Made by a program: the position numbers and the translations under genes
Source of the DNA: DATBLE01 sp963734065
GTDB taxonomy: Bacteria; Actinomycetota; Thermoleophilia; Gaiellales; Gaiellaceae
DNA length: 64,000 bases
Direction: 5' to 3'
Assembly: GCA_963734065.1 (NCBI GenBank)
Contig: CAVTFN010000003.1
Coordinates: 682,001 to 746,000, forward strand
Part shown: positions 1 to 8,490 of the stretch, piece after piece
Layout of the letters: each line of letters starts with the position of its first letter
How positions within the stretch are numbered: the stretch's first letter is position 1
Notes under the pieces: generated by a model
The model's input: the letters and a program-made list of their open reading frames with translations, nothing else
What the model was told of the DNA's origin: nothing
Database searches by the model: none

Positions 1-1906
1 GGCCGTTCGGCACGAGGATCTGGACCTTCGAGCCCAGCGACAGGTCGTGCTTCTTGGCGTAGTCCTTGTCCGTGAACGCGTCGTTCGGCCCGAGCGTGTC
101 GAGCGTGGCGGGGGAGCCGGCCGTCCAGTCGAGCCGGAAGATCCGGCTGCCGCCCGAGTTGACCGCCGAGAGGGTGTTGCGCTTGCCGTTGATGCGCATG
201 TCGCCGACCCGGACCCCGACGACGTCGTGGACTCCCGACGCCTGCTTCAGCGTCTGCCCGATCGCCGACGGGATCAGGTCGAAGTTGTTCTCGGCGGTGA
301 CGGCGTAGTCGGCGATGAAGATCTTGTCGACCGCGCCGAAGAAGGACGCGCGGATGGAGGTCGCGAGCATGGTCACGAGCGTGACCAGGGTCAGCCCGAT
401 CATCAGCGCGGCCGCTGACGAGCCTGTCCGCTGCGGGTTCCGGATCGCGTTCTCGCGGGCGAGGATCCCCGGGGCACCGGCCAGCCGGTCACCGGGGACG
501 CCGAGCACGGCAGCCAGCGGCCGGATCAGCTGGGCGGTGAACAGCGCGACGCCGAAGAAGATCAGCACGGCGCCGATGCCCATGAACGCGAGGACCGGCC
601 CCGTTCCGCTCGCGCCCCACATCCCGTAGGCGAGCGCGAGAAAGCCGAGCAGCGCCAGCGTCGCCGAGCCGACGCCGCGGTACCTGGCGAACCGTCCCGG
701 CGGCAGCTTCGCGCCTTCGCGGACGGCGGCGATCGGCGGGACGCGGGTCGCGCGGCGCGCCGGGCGCAGGCTGGCGAGCATCGTCACCAGCGTCCCGACC
801 AGCAGGCAGACGATGATCGTCCGCGTCTTGAACAGGAGGCCGGTGTTCGGGAGCGTGAACCCGAGCTCACCGAAGAGCCAGAAGAGGAGCTTCGCCAGTC
901 CGAGGCCGAGGAAGAGCCCGACCACCGAGGCGAGCAGCCCCATGATGAACGACTCGAGCAGCACCGAGCGCCTGATCTGGCGCCGTGTCGCGCCCAGCGT
1001 CCGGAGGGTCGCGAACTCGCGCGTCCGCTGGGTGACCGTGATCGAGAGCGAGTTGGCGATCACGAACGAGCCGACGAACAGCGCGATGATCCCGAACGAG
1101 AGCAGGAACTTCTGCAGGAAGCTCGTGAACGCGTTGGTGTCGCCCGCGTCGGTGTCGGCCTGCTCGGCGCCGCTCCTCACCTGCGTCTGCGGCGGGAGAA
1201 TCGACCGGATGTCGGAGAGCAGCTCGGCCTCGCTGACGCCGGACTTCTTCGAGACCCGGATCTGGTCGAGCTTGCCTTCCTTCCGGAAGAGGCGCTGAGC
1301 GCTCTTCAGGTCGAACCCGGCGAGCGTCGCGCCGCCGATGTCGAGCCCGCTCGTGCCGAACTTGACCAGGCCGGACACGGTGAAAGGCTGGGCGCTCCCC
1401 TGTGCCTCGACCCCGATGCGGTCGCCCACCGAGATGTCCTTCTTGCTCGCGGTCGAATGGTCGATCACGACCTGATCCGGGCCGGGCCACTTGCCCTCGA
1501 CGAGGGAGAGCGAGTTGAACCGCGCCTGGGTCGGGTCGACCGAGAAGCCGAGATGCGGGGCGCCGCCGAAGCTGATCACCTTGCCGTTCGAGCCGATCAG
1601 GTTCGCCGTGTCCGCGACGCCGCCGATCGCCGCCTGCACGGACGGCAGATCCTCCACCTTCCCGAGCAGCGACTCGTCGAACGGCGGCAGGTCGGTGGTC
1701 GCGTCGACGCTGACCGCCGACTTGCCGGTGATGGAGGCGTCGGTCCCGCGGTAGATGTTCGAGAAGATCGCGTTGAACGCGTGGGTGATCGAGTCCGTGA
1801 GCACGAACGTGCCGCTCACGGTCGCGATTCCGAGCACGATCGCGAACGCGGTCAGGAACGTCCTGAGCTTCCGCGCCCAGAGCCCGCGGAGCGCGATGGA
1901 CCTCAC
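1..1906 (-). CDS. ABC transporter permease, FtsX/MacB type (3' end outside window)
   Basis: Membrane subunit of an ABC exporter of the MacB/LolE type. The reading frame runs from a GTG at 1906 to the window edge, about 635 codons, with no stop. The N-terminus (MRSIALRGLWARKLRTFLTA) leads into the first membrane helix, followed by a MacB-type periplasmic domain. Three FtsX helices occupy roughly 1140-780, a further helix pair follows, and a second periplasmic domain is cut by the edge. This is the duplicated FtsX layout of large actinobacterial exporters. The GTG overlaps the stop of the upstream ATPase gene as GTGA, so the two are translationally coupled. The substrate cannot be inferred. Confidence 0.9.
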   Translation of the reverse strand, partial: MRSIALRGLWARKLRTFLTAFAIVLGIATVSGTFVLTDSITHAFNAIFSNIYRGTDASITGKSAVSVDATTDLPPFDESLLGKVEDLPSVQAAIGGVADTANLIGSNGKVISFGGAPHLGFSVDPTQARFNSLSLVEGKWPGPDQVVIDHSTASKKDISVGDRIGVEAQGSAQPFTVSGLVKFGTSGLDIGGATLAGFDLKSAQRLFRKEGKLDQIRVSKKSGVSEAELLSDIRSILPPQTQVRSGAEQADTDAGDTNAFTSFLQKFLLSFGIIALFVGSFVIANSLSITVTQRTREFATLRTLGATRRQIRRSVLLESFIMGLLASVVGLFLGLGLAKLLFWLFGELGFTLPNTGLLFKTRTIIVCLLVGTLVTMLASLRPARRATRVPPIAAVREGAKLPPGRFARYRGVGSATLALLGFLALAYGMWGASGTGPVLAFMGIGAVLIFFGVALFTAQLIRPLAAVLGVPGDRLAGAPGILARENAIRNPQRTGSSAAALMIGLTLVTLVTMLATSIRASFFGAVDKIFIADYAVTAENNFDLIPSAIGQTLKQASGVHDVVGVRVGDMRINGKRNTLSAVNSGGSRIFRLDWTAGSPATLDTLGPNDAFTDKDYAKKHDLSLGSKVQILVPNG

Positions 1907-2649
1907 TGGCGGCCGATCTCCTCCATCGCCGCGATCACCGCGGACGGCTCGGAGCGCGGCAGCTCCTTGACGATGTTGCCGTCGGCGAGGAAGAGGATGC
2001 GGTCGGCGATCGAGGCCGACCGGGGGTCGTGCGTGACCATCACGGTCGTCTGGCCGGCGTCCTGCACGGCCTGGCGGAGGAGCTCGAGGATCTCGCCGCC
2101 CGTCTTCGAGTCGAGGTTGCCGGTCGGCTCGTCGGCGAAGACGACGGAAGGCTTCGAGACGAGCGCCCGCGCGATCGCGACGCGCTGCTGCTGGCCGCCC
2201 GACAGCTCCGACGGCCGGTGCGTGCGCCGGTCGTTCAGTCCGACCGACGCGATCAGCTGCTCGAGCCACGCCTTGTCGGGCTTCTCTCCGGCGATCGTCA
2301 GCGGCAGGACGATGTTCTCCTCGGCGGACAGCATCGGCAGCAGGTTGAAGAACTGGAAGATGAAGCCGATGTGCTCGCGGCGGAGCTTCGTCAGGTCGGA
2401 GTCGCCCAGCGTGGTGATCTCGGTGCCGCCGATCTCGACGCTGCCGGCGGTCGGCCGGTCCAGCCCGGCGAGGATGTGCATCAGCGTCGACTTGCCCGAC
2501 CCCGACGGGCCCATGACCGTGGTCAGCTGTCCGCGCGACACGTCCAGCGACACGCCGCGGAGGGCGTCGACCGCGGTGTCACCCTCGCCGTAGCGGCGGG
2601 CGACGTCCTTCGCGACCACGACGGCTCCGTTCGTTTCCGCATTGCTCAT
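1903..2649 (-). CDS. ABC transporter ATP-binding protein, MacB/LolD family
   Basis: ATPase partner of the FtsX-type permease. In 248 residues it shows Walker A GPSGSGKST (47-55), Q-loop Q99, signature LSGGQQQR (149-156), Walker B VVFADEP (169-175) and H-loop H207. The GEGDTAVDALRGVSL segment before Walker A is typical of the MacB/LolD/FtsE group. The ATG at 2649 has AGGGAG five bases upstream. An in-frame GTG at 2682 lies 6 nt after a TAGGTT hexamer and could be a leaderless start adding 11 residues. The same promoter serves either choice. Confidence 0.93.
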   Translation of the reverse strand: MSNAETNGAVVVAKDVARRYGEGDTAVDALRGVSLDVSRGQLTTVMGPSGSGKSTLMHILAGLDRPTAGSVEIGGTEITTLGDSDLTKLRREHIGFIFQFFNLLPMLSAEENIVLPLTIAGEKPDKAWLEQLIASVGLNDRRTHRPSELSGGQQQRVAIARALVSKPSVVFADEPTGNLDSKTGGEILELLRQAVQDAGQTTVMVTHDPRSASIADRILFLADGNIVKELPRSEPSAVIAAMEEIGRQ

Positions 2650-2688
2650 CGACTGCTCCCTTGCAGGGGCCGGTTGATCCACGGCGCC

Positions 2689-2694
2689 AACCTA
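2689..2694 (-). promoter_or_regulatory. -10 hexamer TAGGTT of the ABC exporter operon
   Basis: TAGGTT on the minus strand, followed after 6 nt by an in-frame GTG (2682) and after 39 nt by the RBS-preceded ATG (2649). It matches the TANNNT pattern seen before many genes in this window. No clear -35 was identified. Confidence 0.4.
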
Positions 2695-2733
2695 ACAACC
2701 GAAGCGTGCCACCGCAGTGGGGTTAGCCACACC

Positions 2734-2831
2734 ATTGATGAGCACAGAGAGGGACTGGCCCGACGGGCCTGTCCCCGGGTTCAACTATTGATGAGCACGG
2801 AGAGGGACTGGCCTTACGGGCCTGTCCCCGG
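2734..2831. repeat. Two tandem copies of a 45-bp repeat with an imperfect palindrome
   Basis: Copies at 2734-2778 and 2787-2831 differ at only a few positions and have a 53-bp period. Each contains GGGACTGGCC and GGGCCTGTCCC, which form a hairpin with one mismatch. They lie between the divergent ABC operon and the aminotransferase operon. The palindromic GGGAC/GTCCC core resembles elements at 9806-9887 and 61428-61450, suggesting one REP-like family. No transposase is nearby. Confidence 0.75.
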
Positions 2832-2841
2832 TTCCTTTAGT

Positions 2842-2847
2842 TAGGCT
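2842..2847 (+). promoter_or_regulatory. -10 hexamer TAGGCT of the serA operon
   Basis: TAGGCT lies 8 nt upstream of the ATG at 2856 and no Shine-Dalgarno sequence intervenes. This suggests a leaderless or nearly leaderless transcript for the aminotransferase-serA operon. Confidence 0.5.
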
Positions 2848-2855
2848 CGAAGCGG

Positions 2856-4010
2856 ATGTCGGCGAAGCGGTACCTGTTCACGCCCGGGCCGACGCCTGTC
2901 CCGCCCGAGGTGCTGTCCGCGCTTGCCGAGCCGGTCGTCCACCACCGCGGCCCGGATTACCGTGCGCTCTTCGGCGAGTGCCTCGAGCGGCTGCACGCGG
3001 TCTACCGCACCGCCGGAGACGTGCTCCTGTTCACGTCGTCGGGGACGGGCGCGATGGAGTCCGCGGTCGCGAACCTCTGCTCGCCCGGCGACCGCGTCGT
3101 CGTCGTCTCGGCGGGCGCCTTCGGCGAGCGCTGGCGGGCGCTTGCCGCCGCGTACGGCGCCGATGTGCAGGCGGTCGAGTACGAGTGGGGCGAGACACCG
3201 CGCGCGGAGGACCTGGCCGCGAAGCTGGAGGAGGCCGGCGGCGCGAAGGCCGTGTTCCTGACGCACTCGGAGACGTCGACCGGAGTCGTCGCAGACGTCC
3301 AGGCACTGGCCGCGGCGGCGAAGGCGTCCGGCGCGCTCGTCGTCGTCGACGCCGTCTCCAGCCTCGGCGCCGTCCCGCTCGAGACCGACGCGTGGGGGCT
3401 CGACGTCGTCGCCTCCGGCTCGCAGAAGGCGCTGATGACGCCGCCCGGGATCGGGCTCGTCTCGGTGTCCGAGGCTGCGTACGCCGCGCTGGGCTCGTCG
3501 CCGCGCTTCTACTTCGACTGGGAGCGGACGCGCGCCGGGCAGGCGAAGCTGGACAGCGCGTTCACGCCTGCCGTCTCGCTCGTCCGAGGCCTCGACGTCG
3601 CGCTCGGGCTGCTGCTCGAGGAGGGGCTCGAAGCCGCGTTCGACCGGCACGTTCGCCTCGGCCGCGCATGTCGCGAGGGTGCGAAGGCGATGGGGCTCGA
3701 GCTGTTCTCGCCCGACGAGGACCGCTCGGCGGTCGTGACTGCGATCCTCACCCCGGAGGGCGTCGACGCGGGCGAGCTGCGGCTTGCGCTGCGCGACCGC
3801 TACGGCGTCACCCTCGCCGGCGGCCACGGCGACCTGAAGAACCGCCTGTTCCGCATCGGCCACATCGGCTACTACGACGTCTTCGACGTCGTCGCCGCGC
3901 TCGCGGCCGTCGAGCTCGCTCTGCTGGAGGCCGGCGCAGAGGTCGAGCGTGGCGCCGGGGTGGCCCGTGCGCTCGAGGCGTACGCGGCCGTTCCCGCCCG
4001 GAATGCCTGA
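2856..4010 (+). CDS. Class V aminotransferase (alanine-glyoxylate / serine-pyruvate type)
   Basis: PLP-dependent aminotransferase of 384 residues. The N-terminus YLFTPGPTPVPPEV is the substrate-loop signature of the AGXT/SgaA group. D165 in VVVDAVSS and K191 in SGSQKALM are the expected cofactor-binding aspartate and Schiff-base lysine. The gene overlaps serA by 8 bp, so it probably works in serine/glycine metabolism. It may transaminate phosphohydroxypyruvate in place of SerC, or act as a serine-glyoxylate/pyruvate enzyme. Motifs cannot separate these roles. The start has no ribosome-binding site but follows TAGGCT by 8 nt. Confidence 0.9.
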   Translation: MSAKRYLFTPGPTPVPPEVLSALAEPVVHHRGPDYRALFGECLERLHAVYRTAGDVLLFTSSGTGAMESAVANLCSPGDRVVVVSAGAFGERWRALAAAYGADVQAVEYEWGETPRAEDLAAKLEEAGGAKAVFLTHSETSTGVVADVQALAAAAKASGALVVVDAVSSLGAVPLETDAWGLDVVASGSQKALMTPPGIGLVSVSEAAYAALGSSPRFYFDWERTRAGQAKLDSAFTPAVSLVRGLDVALGLLLEEGLEAAFDRHVRLGRACREGAKAMGLELFSPDEDRSAVVTAILTPEGVDAGELRLALRDRYGVTLAGGHGDLKNRLFRIGHIGYYDVFDVVAALAAVELALLEAGAEVERGAGVARALEAYAAVPARNA

Positions 4011-5571
4011 CCGTCTGCGGGTTCTCGTTCGGGAGCCGATCGCGGCGGCGGGCGTCGAGCTCCTCCGCAGCCGCTTCGACGTCGACGTGGACGGCGACTC
4101 CGACCTCGCCGAGACGATCGCCGGCTACGACGCGATCGTGATCCGCTCGGCGACGCAGCTGACCGAGGAGGTGATCGCGCGCGCGGACCGGCTCAAGGTG
4201 ATCGGGCGAGCGGGCGTCGGCGTCGACAACGTCGACGTGGATGCCGCCACCCGGCGCGGGATCGTCGTCGCGAACGCGCCCGACTCGACGGTCGTCTCGG
4301 CGGCCGAGCAGACGATCGGGCTGCTCGTCGCGCTCGCGCGCAACATCCCGCAGGCGCACGCCGCGCTGAAGCAGGGAACATGGGAGCGCTCGCGCTGGGG
4401 CGGGATCGAGCTCGCCGGCAAGACGCTCGGCGTCCTCGGCCTCGGCCGCATCGGACAGCAGGTCGCCCGCCGGGCCGCCGGTCTGGGCATGCGGGTCGTC
4501 GCCTTCGACCCGTTCGTCGGCGAGGACCGGTTCCGCGAGGCGGGGATCGAGCGTGAGACGACGCTCGAGGCGGTGCTCGCCGCAGCCGACTTCGTCACGC
4601 TCCACCTGCCGCTGACGGAAGAGACGGCGGGGATCATCGACCGGGACGCGATCGCGTCGATGCGAGACGGCGCTCGCCTGATCAACGCCGCGCGCGGCGC
4701 GCTCGTGGACGAGGACGCCCTCGTCGAGGCGATCCGCTCCGGCAAGCTCGCCGGCGCCGCCCTCGACGTCTTCTGCTCGGAGCCCTATTCGGGCCCGCTG
4801 CTGGAGCTCGACGAGGTCGTGGTCACGCCGCATCTGGCCGCCTCCACCGACGAGGCGCAGGACCGCGCCGGCGTGATCGTCGCGGAGCAGATCGTCGCCG
4901 CCCTCGAGGGCGGCCTGGTCACGAACGCCGTGAACATCCCCGTGGTCGACGCCGCCGACCTCGAGATGCTCGGCCCCTTCATCCCTCTGGCGGCGAAGCT
5001 CGGACGGCTCGCCGTGGAGCTCGAAGGCGGATGGCCGAAGCGCGTCGTCGTCGCCGCGCACGGACCGCTCTCCGAGTACGACACGCGGCTGCTGACCGTC
5101 GCCGCTCTGAACGGGCTCTTCCAGGGCCGCGTCGACCAGGCGGTCAACTACGTGAACGCATCGGTGATCGCGGCCGAGCGCGGCATCGCCGTCTCCGAGG
5201 AACGCTTGCGCGCGTCGCGCGACTACATGAACCTCGTCGAGGTGCGCGCCGACGACGTTGCCGTCTCCGGAACGACGATCGGGCCAGAGCCGCGCCTGTT
5301 CCTGGCCGGCGCGCTCGGCTACTCGATCGACATCGAGCTCGCGCCGAACCTCGTCTTCCTGCTCTACACGGACATCCCCGGCGTGATCGGCCGGGTCGGG
5401 ACGATGTTCGGCGAGCACGGCGTGAACATCGCGAACATGGCCGTCTCGCGGACGCACGAGGCCGGCAAGGCGCTGATGGCGTTCGCGATCGATGGGCCTG
5501 CCCCGGCGGAGCTGGTCGAACGCATCCGTGCCGAGGGCTTCGACGACGTGCAGTTCATCTCGCTGACATGA
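4003..5571 (+). CDS. serA: D-3-phosphoglycerate dehydrogenase
   Basis: First step of phosphorylated serine biosynthesis: 3-phosphoglycerate plus NAD to 3-phosphohydroxypyruvate. At 522 residues it is the long form: an N-terminal substrate domain, a NAD-binding fold with GLGRIG (146-151), an intervening domain, and a C-terminal ACT domain (about 450-522, FLLYTDIPGVIGRVGTMFGE) that in relatives senses serine. The start at 4003 gives the conserved MPDRLRVLVREPI and an 8-bp overlap with the upstream aminotransferase. A further upstream in-frame start would add non-conserved residues. The stop overlaps the next start as ATGA. Confidence 0.96.
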   Translation: MPDRLRVLVREPIAAAGVELLRSRFDVDVDGDSDLAETIAGYDAIVIRSATQLTEEVIARADRLKVIGRAGVGVDNVDVDAATRRGIVVANAPDSTVVSAAEQTIGLLVALARNIPQAHAALKQGTWERSRWGGIELAGKTLGVLGLGRIGQQVARRAAGLGMRVVAFDPFVGEDRFREAGIERETTLEAVLAAADFVTLHLPLTEETAGIIDRDAIASMRDGARLINAARGALVDEDALVEAIRSGKLAGAALDVFCSEPYSGPLLELDEVVVTPHLAASTDEAQDRAGVIVAEQIVAALEGGLVTNAVNIPVVDAADLEMLGPFIPLAAKLGRLAVELEGGWPKRVVVAAHGPLSEYDTRLLTVAALNGLFQGRVDQAVNYVNASVIAAERGIAVSEERLRASRDYMNLVEVRADDVAVSGTTIGPEPRLFLAGALGYSIDIELAPNLVFLLYTDIPGVIGRVGTMFGEHGVNIANMAVSRTHEAGKALMAFAIDGPAPAELVERIRAEGFDDVQFISLT

Positions 5572-6053
5572 GCGCGTCCTGGCCCGAAGCCGTCGAACGC
5601 GTCAGCGAAGCCTTCCGCGCTGCCGGCGCCGAGGCGCGGATCGAGGAGTTCGCCGACGGCACCCCGACGGCCGAAGCCGCCGCTGCGGCGGTCGGCTGCG
5701 AGCTGGGCCAGATCGTCAAGTCGCTGCTCTTCGACTGCGACGGGGCGTGGGTGCTCGTGCTCGTCGCCGGTGACCGCCGTGCCGACGCCGCCAAGGTGGC
5801 GCGGGCGACGTCGTCGAACCGCGCTCGCGTCGCCGGCGCCGCGCAGGTCCGCGACGTCACGGGCTACGAGGTGGGGGCGGTCGCACCGGTCGCGCTGGCG
5901 CGCGTGTCGCGCGTCCTGCTCGACGCCCGGATCCCCACTCAGGGCACGCTGTGGGTAGGCGCGGGCTCGCCCCGGCACATGGCCGGGCTGCCGGCGTCGG
6001 AGCTCGCCCGGGTGACGCGGGCCGAGGTGGTCGACGTCGCAGAGGACACGTAA
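5568..6053 (+). CDS. YbaK/ProX-type aminoacyl-tRNA deacylase
   Basis: Protein of 161 residues with the YbaK/EbsC fold. Members hydrolyse mischarged aminoacyl-tRNAs in trans. Recognisable segments are ELGQIVKSLLFD (the conserved lysine region), GDRRADAAKVAR and the late GAGSPRHMAGLPASEL loop. The start overlaps serA by 4 bp (ATGA), so it belongs to the same operon. Which amino acid it edits cannot be read from the sequence. Confidence 0.88.
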   Translation: MSASWPEAVERVSEAFRAAGAEARIEEFADGTPTAEAAAAAVGCELGQIVKSLLFDCDGAWVLVLVAGDRRADAAKVARATSSNRARVAGAAQVRDVTGYEVGAVAPVALARVSRVLLDARIPTQGTLWVGAGSPRHMAGLPASELARVTRAEVVDVAEDT

Positions 6054-6072
6054 CATGGCCGGGAGAAGCGCG

Positions 6073-6996
6073 ATGCAGGAATCCGAGAAGATCTGGATGA
6101 ACGGCGAGCTGGTGGACTGGGCGGACGCCCGGATCCACGTCGGCGCGCACGGCCTCCACTACGGCACCGGAGTCTTCGAGGGCATCCGCTGCTACGCGAC
6201 CGAGCGCGGCCCCGCAGTCTTCCGCCTCGGCGACCACCTCGACCGGCTCGAGGCCTCGGCCCGCCTGCTCTACATGGAGCTCCCGTTCACGACCGAGGAG
6301 CTCCGCACCGCCTGCTTCGAGACCCTCGCCGTCAACGGCCTCGAGGCCTCGTACCTGAGGCCGATCGCGTTCTACGGCTACGGCGAGCTCGGCGTCCACT
6401 GCGGCGACAACCCCGTGGACGTCGCGATCATCTGCTTCCCCTGGGGCGCCTACCTCGGCGAGTCGAGCCAGCAGGAAGGCGTCCGCGTGATGGTCTCCTC
6501 GTGGCGCCGCGTCGGGCCGAACACGATCCCGCACGCGGCGAAGGCGACCGGCGTGTACCTGAACTCGATGCTGGCCACGCACGAGGCGAGTCGCGCCGGC
6601 TACGACGAGGCGATCCTGCTCACCGAGGACGGCTACGTCGCCGACGGCCCGGGCGAGACGATCTTCGTCGTCAAGGACGGCACCGTGTGCACGCCCGACC
6701 TGAGCTCGTCGATCCTGCCCGGCATCACCCGCGACTCGATCATCCAGATCGCGCAGGACATGGGTTACTCCGTCGTCCTGAAGCCGCTGATCCGCAGCGA
6801 CCTCTACCTCGCCGACGAGGTCTTCATGACCGGCACGGCGGTCGAGGTGACGCCGGTGCGGTCGATCGACGACCACGAGATCGGCGTCGGCTCCGTCACG
6901 CTCGAGCTCCAGGCCGCCTACCGGGACACGGTCGAGGGTCGCACCGAGCGCTGGGCCCAGTGGCTCGACTACGCGCCCGCGCCTAGGCCCGCGTAG
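6073..6996 (+). CDS. ilvE: Branched-chain amino acid aminotransferase
   Basis: Class IV PLP aminotransferase of 307 residues that transaminates leucine, isoleucine and valine. Family signatures are HYGTGVFEGIRCY near residues 29-41, the PLP lysine K157 in HAAKATGVYLN, and the EAILLTEDGYVADGPGETIF segment. The ATG at 6073 is preceded by GGGAG at ideal spacing. An in-frame ATG at 6055, 1 nt after the upstream stop, is possible and adds six residues. It is the last gene of the serA operon, and its 3' end overlaps the convergent DegT gene by 14 bp. Confidence 0.94.
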   Translation: MQESEKIWMNGELVDWADARIHVGAHGLHYGTGVFEGIRCYATERGPAVFRLGDHLDRLEASARLLYMELPFTTEELRTACFETLAVNGLEASYLRPIAFYGYGELGVHCGDNPVDVAIICFPWGAYLGESSQQEGVRVMVSSWRRVGPNTIPHAAKATGVYLNSMLATHEASRAGYDEAILLTEDGYVADGPGETIFVVKDGTVCTPDLSSSILPGITRDSIIQIAQDMGYSVVLKPLIRSDLYLADEVFMTGTAVEVTPVRSIDDHEIGVGSVTLELQAAYRDTVEGRTERWAQWLDYAPAPRPA

Positions 6997-8119
6997 CCAG
7001 CAGGATCTCGACCACGCGGCGCTGGTCGGCGTCGTCGAGCGCCGAGCCGCTCGGAAGGCAGAGCCCTCGCTCGAACAACCGCGCCGACACCTCGCCGCCG
7101 TAGGCCGGCGCGTCCGCGAAGACCGGCTGGAGGTGCATCGGCTTCCAGAGCGGCCGCGCCTCGATGTCCTCGGCCTCCAGCGCGAGCCGGATCCGCTCCC
7201 GGTCGGTCCCCGCCTCGGCCGGGTCGACCGTGATGCACGTCAGCCAGCAGTTCGACTGGCCGTGCGGCGCCTCCGGCATGAACGAGATCCCGGGCGCATC
7301 GGCCACGAGCTCGCGGTAGCGCTCGTTGATCCGCCGCCGGGCGGCGACGCGCTCGGCCAGCACCGCCAGCTGGGCGCGACCGACCCCGGCCAGCAGGTTG
7401 CTCAGCCGGTAGTTGAAGCCGATCTCGGTGTGCTCGTAGTGCGGGGCGGCGTCTCTGGCCTGGGTGGACAGCTTCCGGGCGTGCTCGATCCATTCCGTGT
7501 TCCGCGAGACGAGCATGCCGCCGCCGCTCGTCGTGATCACCTTGTTACCGTTGAACGAGAAGGCGGCGAGGTCGCCCTGGCCGCCCGCCGGCTCGTCGCC
7601 GTAGAGCGAGCCGAGCGATTCCGTCGAGTCCTGGATCAGCGTCACCCCGCGGTCGGTGCAGAGCGCCCGGATGCGGTCGTAGTCGCAGCACTGGCCGTAC
7701 AGGTCGACGGCTATCACCGCGCGAATCGCCGGCCGCTCGGCCAGGGCCTGCTCCAGCAACGCCGGGTCGATCGTCCAGGTCTCGGCGTCCGCGTCCACGA
7801 ACACCGGCGCCGCGCCCGCGTAGACGATCGGGTTCGCGCTCGCCGAGAAGGTGAACGACGAGCAGGCGACCTCGTCGCCGGGGCCGATCCCGAGCACGAC
7901 CAGCGCGAGATGCAGCGCCGCCGTCCCGCTCGAGAGCGCGAGCGCGCTCGGCACGCCGACCAGCTCGGCGAGCTCCTGCTCGAACGCGTCCACCTGCGGT
8001 CCGAGCGGCGCGACCCAGTTCGAGTCGACCGCGTCCTTCAGGTACTCGAGCTCGCGGCCGGAGAGGTGGGGGGAGAGAGGTAGATCCGCGGCATCGCGCG
8101 AGCCTACCGCCGGTTGCAT
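6983..8119 (-). CDS. DegT/DnrJ/EryC1/StrS family sugar aminotransferase
   Basis: PLP enzyme of 378 residues that typically transaminates keto-sugar nucleotides for glycan or secondary-metabolite synthesis. Seen are LSSGTAALHLAL (cofactor phosphate site), DSTESLGSLYG, the Schiff-base lysine in SFNGNKVITTSGGG, and the C-terminal PLWKPMHLQP substrate motif. It resembles the PglE/pilin-glycosylation subgroup, but no sugar-nucleotide genes are adjacent. The start at 8119 gives the conserved DLPLSPHLSGRELEYLKDAV. In-frame sequence further upstream is not conserved and reads through the divergent gene. Confidence 0.9.
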   Translation of the reverse strand: MQPAVGSRDAADLPLSPHLSGRELEYLKDAVDSNWVAPLGPQVDAFEQELAELVGVPSALALSSGTAALHLALVVLGIGPGDEVACSSFTFSASANPIVYAGAAPVFVDADAETWTIDPALLEQALAERPAIRAVIAVDLYGQCCDYDRIRALCTDRGVTLIQDSTESLGSLYGDEPAGGQGDLAAFSFNGNKVITTSGGGMLVSRNTEWIEHARKLSTQARDAAPHYEHTEIGFNYRLSNLLAGVGRAQLAVLAERVAARRRINERYRELVADAPGISFMPEAPHGQSNCWLTCITVDPAEAGTDRERIRLALEAEDIEARPLWKPMHLQPVFADAPAYGGEVSARLFERGLCLPSGSALDDADQRRVVEILLATRA

Positions 8120-8122
8120 AAT
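8117..8122 (+). promoter_or_regulatory. -10 hexamer CATAAT of the RemA-like gene
   Basis: CATAAT ends 6 nt before an in-frame GTG at 8129, the spacing of a leaderless start. It overlaps the start codon of the divergent DegT gene. Confidence 0.4.
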
Positions 8123-8128
8123 CACCTG

Positions 8129-8488
8129 GTGGCGGACGGCTCGACCAGGATGGTCTTCCTCGGCTTCGGGAAGTACGCGCGCGCCGACAAGATCTACGCG
8201 CTCGAGCCGCTCGACGCGGCCGACCGGGGCAGCGGCCGCCGCACGCGCGTCTGGGTCGAGGGCGTTGCCGAACCGATCGTCGCCTCGCGCACCGAGCGGA
8301 CGATCCTCCATGAGATGGGCCAGGATCACGGCGCGGGCTCCGCGATCGTCGACGAGGCGCTCGGGCTCGCCGAGCGGCTGGCCGAGGCGGCCGACCAGGG
8401 CAAGGTCGACCTCAACGACCTCGGCCGGCGCGCCCACAGGCTGCTCGAGAAGACGTCGCAGCCCACCGGCGACGAGAAGCTCTTCTAG
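8129..8488 (+). CDS. RemA-like (DUF370) regulatory protein
   Basis: Small protein of about 119 residues. It contains FLGFGKYARADKIYALEPL and VASRTERTILHEMG, characteristic of actinobacterial DUF370 proteins related to the extracellular-matrix regulator RemA. RemA-type proteins form ring-like oligomers that bind DNA; the targets here are unknown. The charged C-terminus may be disordered. The GTG at 8129 is favoured because CATAAT precedes it by 6 nt. An ATG at 8150 just before the conserved core, or a TTG at 8114, are alternatives. Confidence 0.78.
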   Translation: MADGSTRMVFLGFGKYARADKIYALEPLDAADRGSGRRTRVWVEGVAEPIVASRTERTILHEMGQDHGAGSAIVDEALGLAERLAEAADQGKVDLNDLGRRAHRLLEKTSQPTGDEKLF

Positions 8489-8490
8489 CC

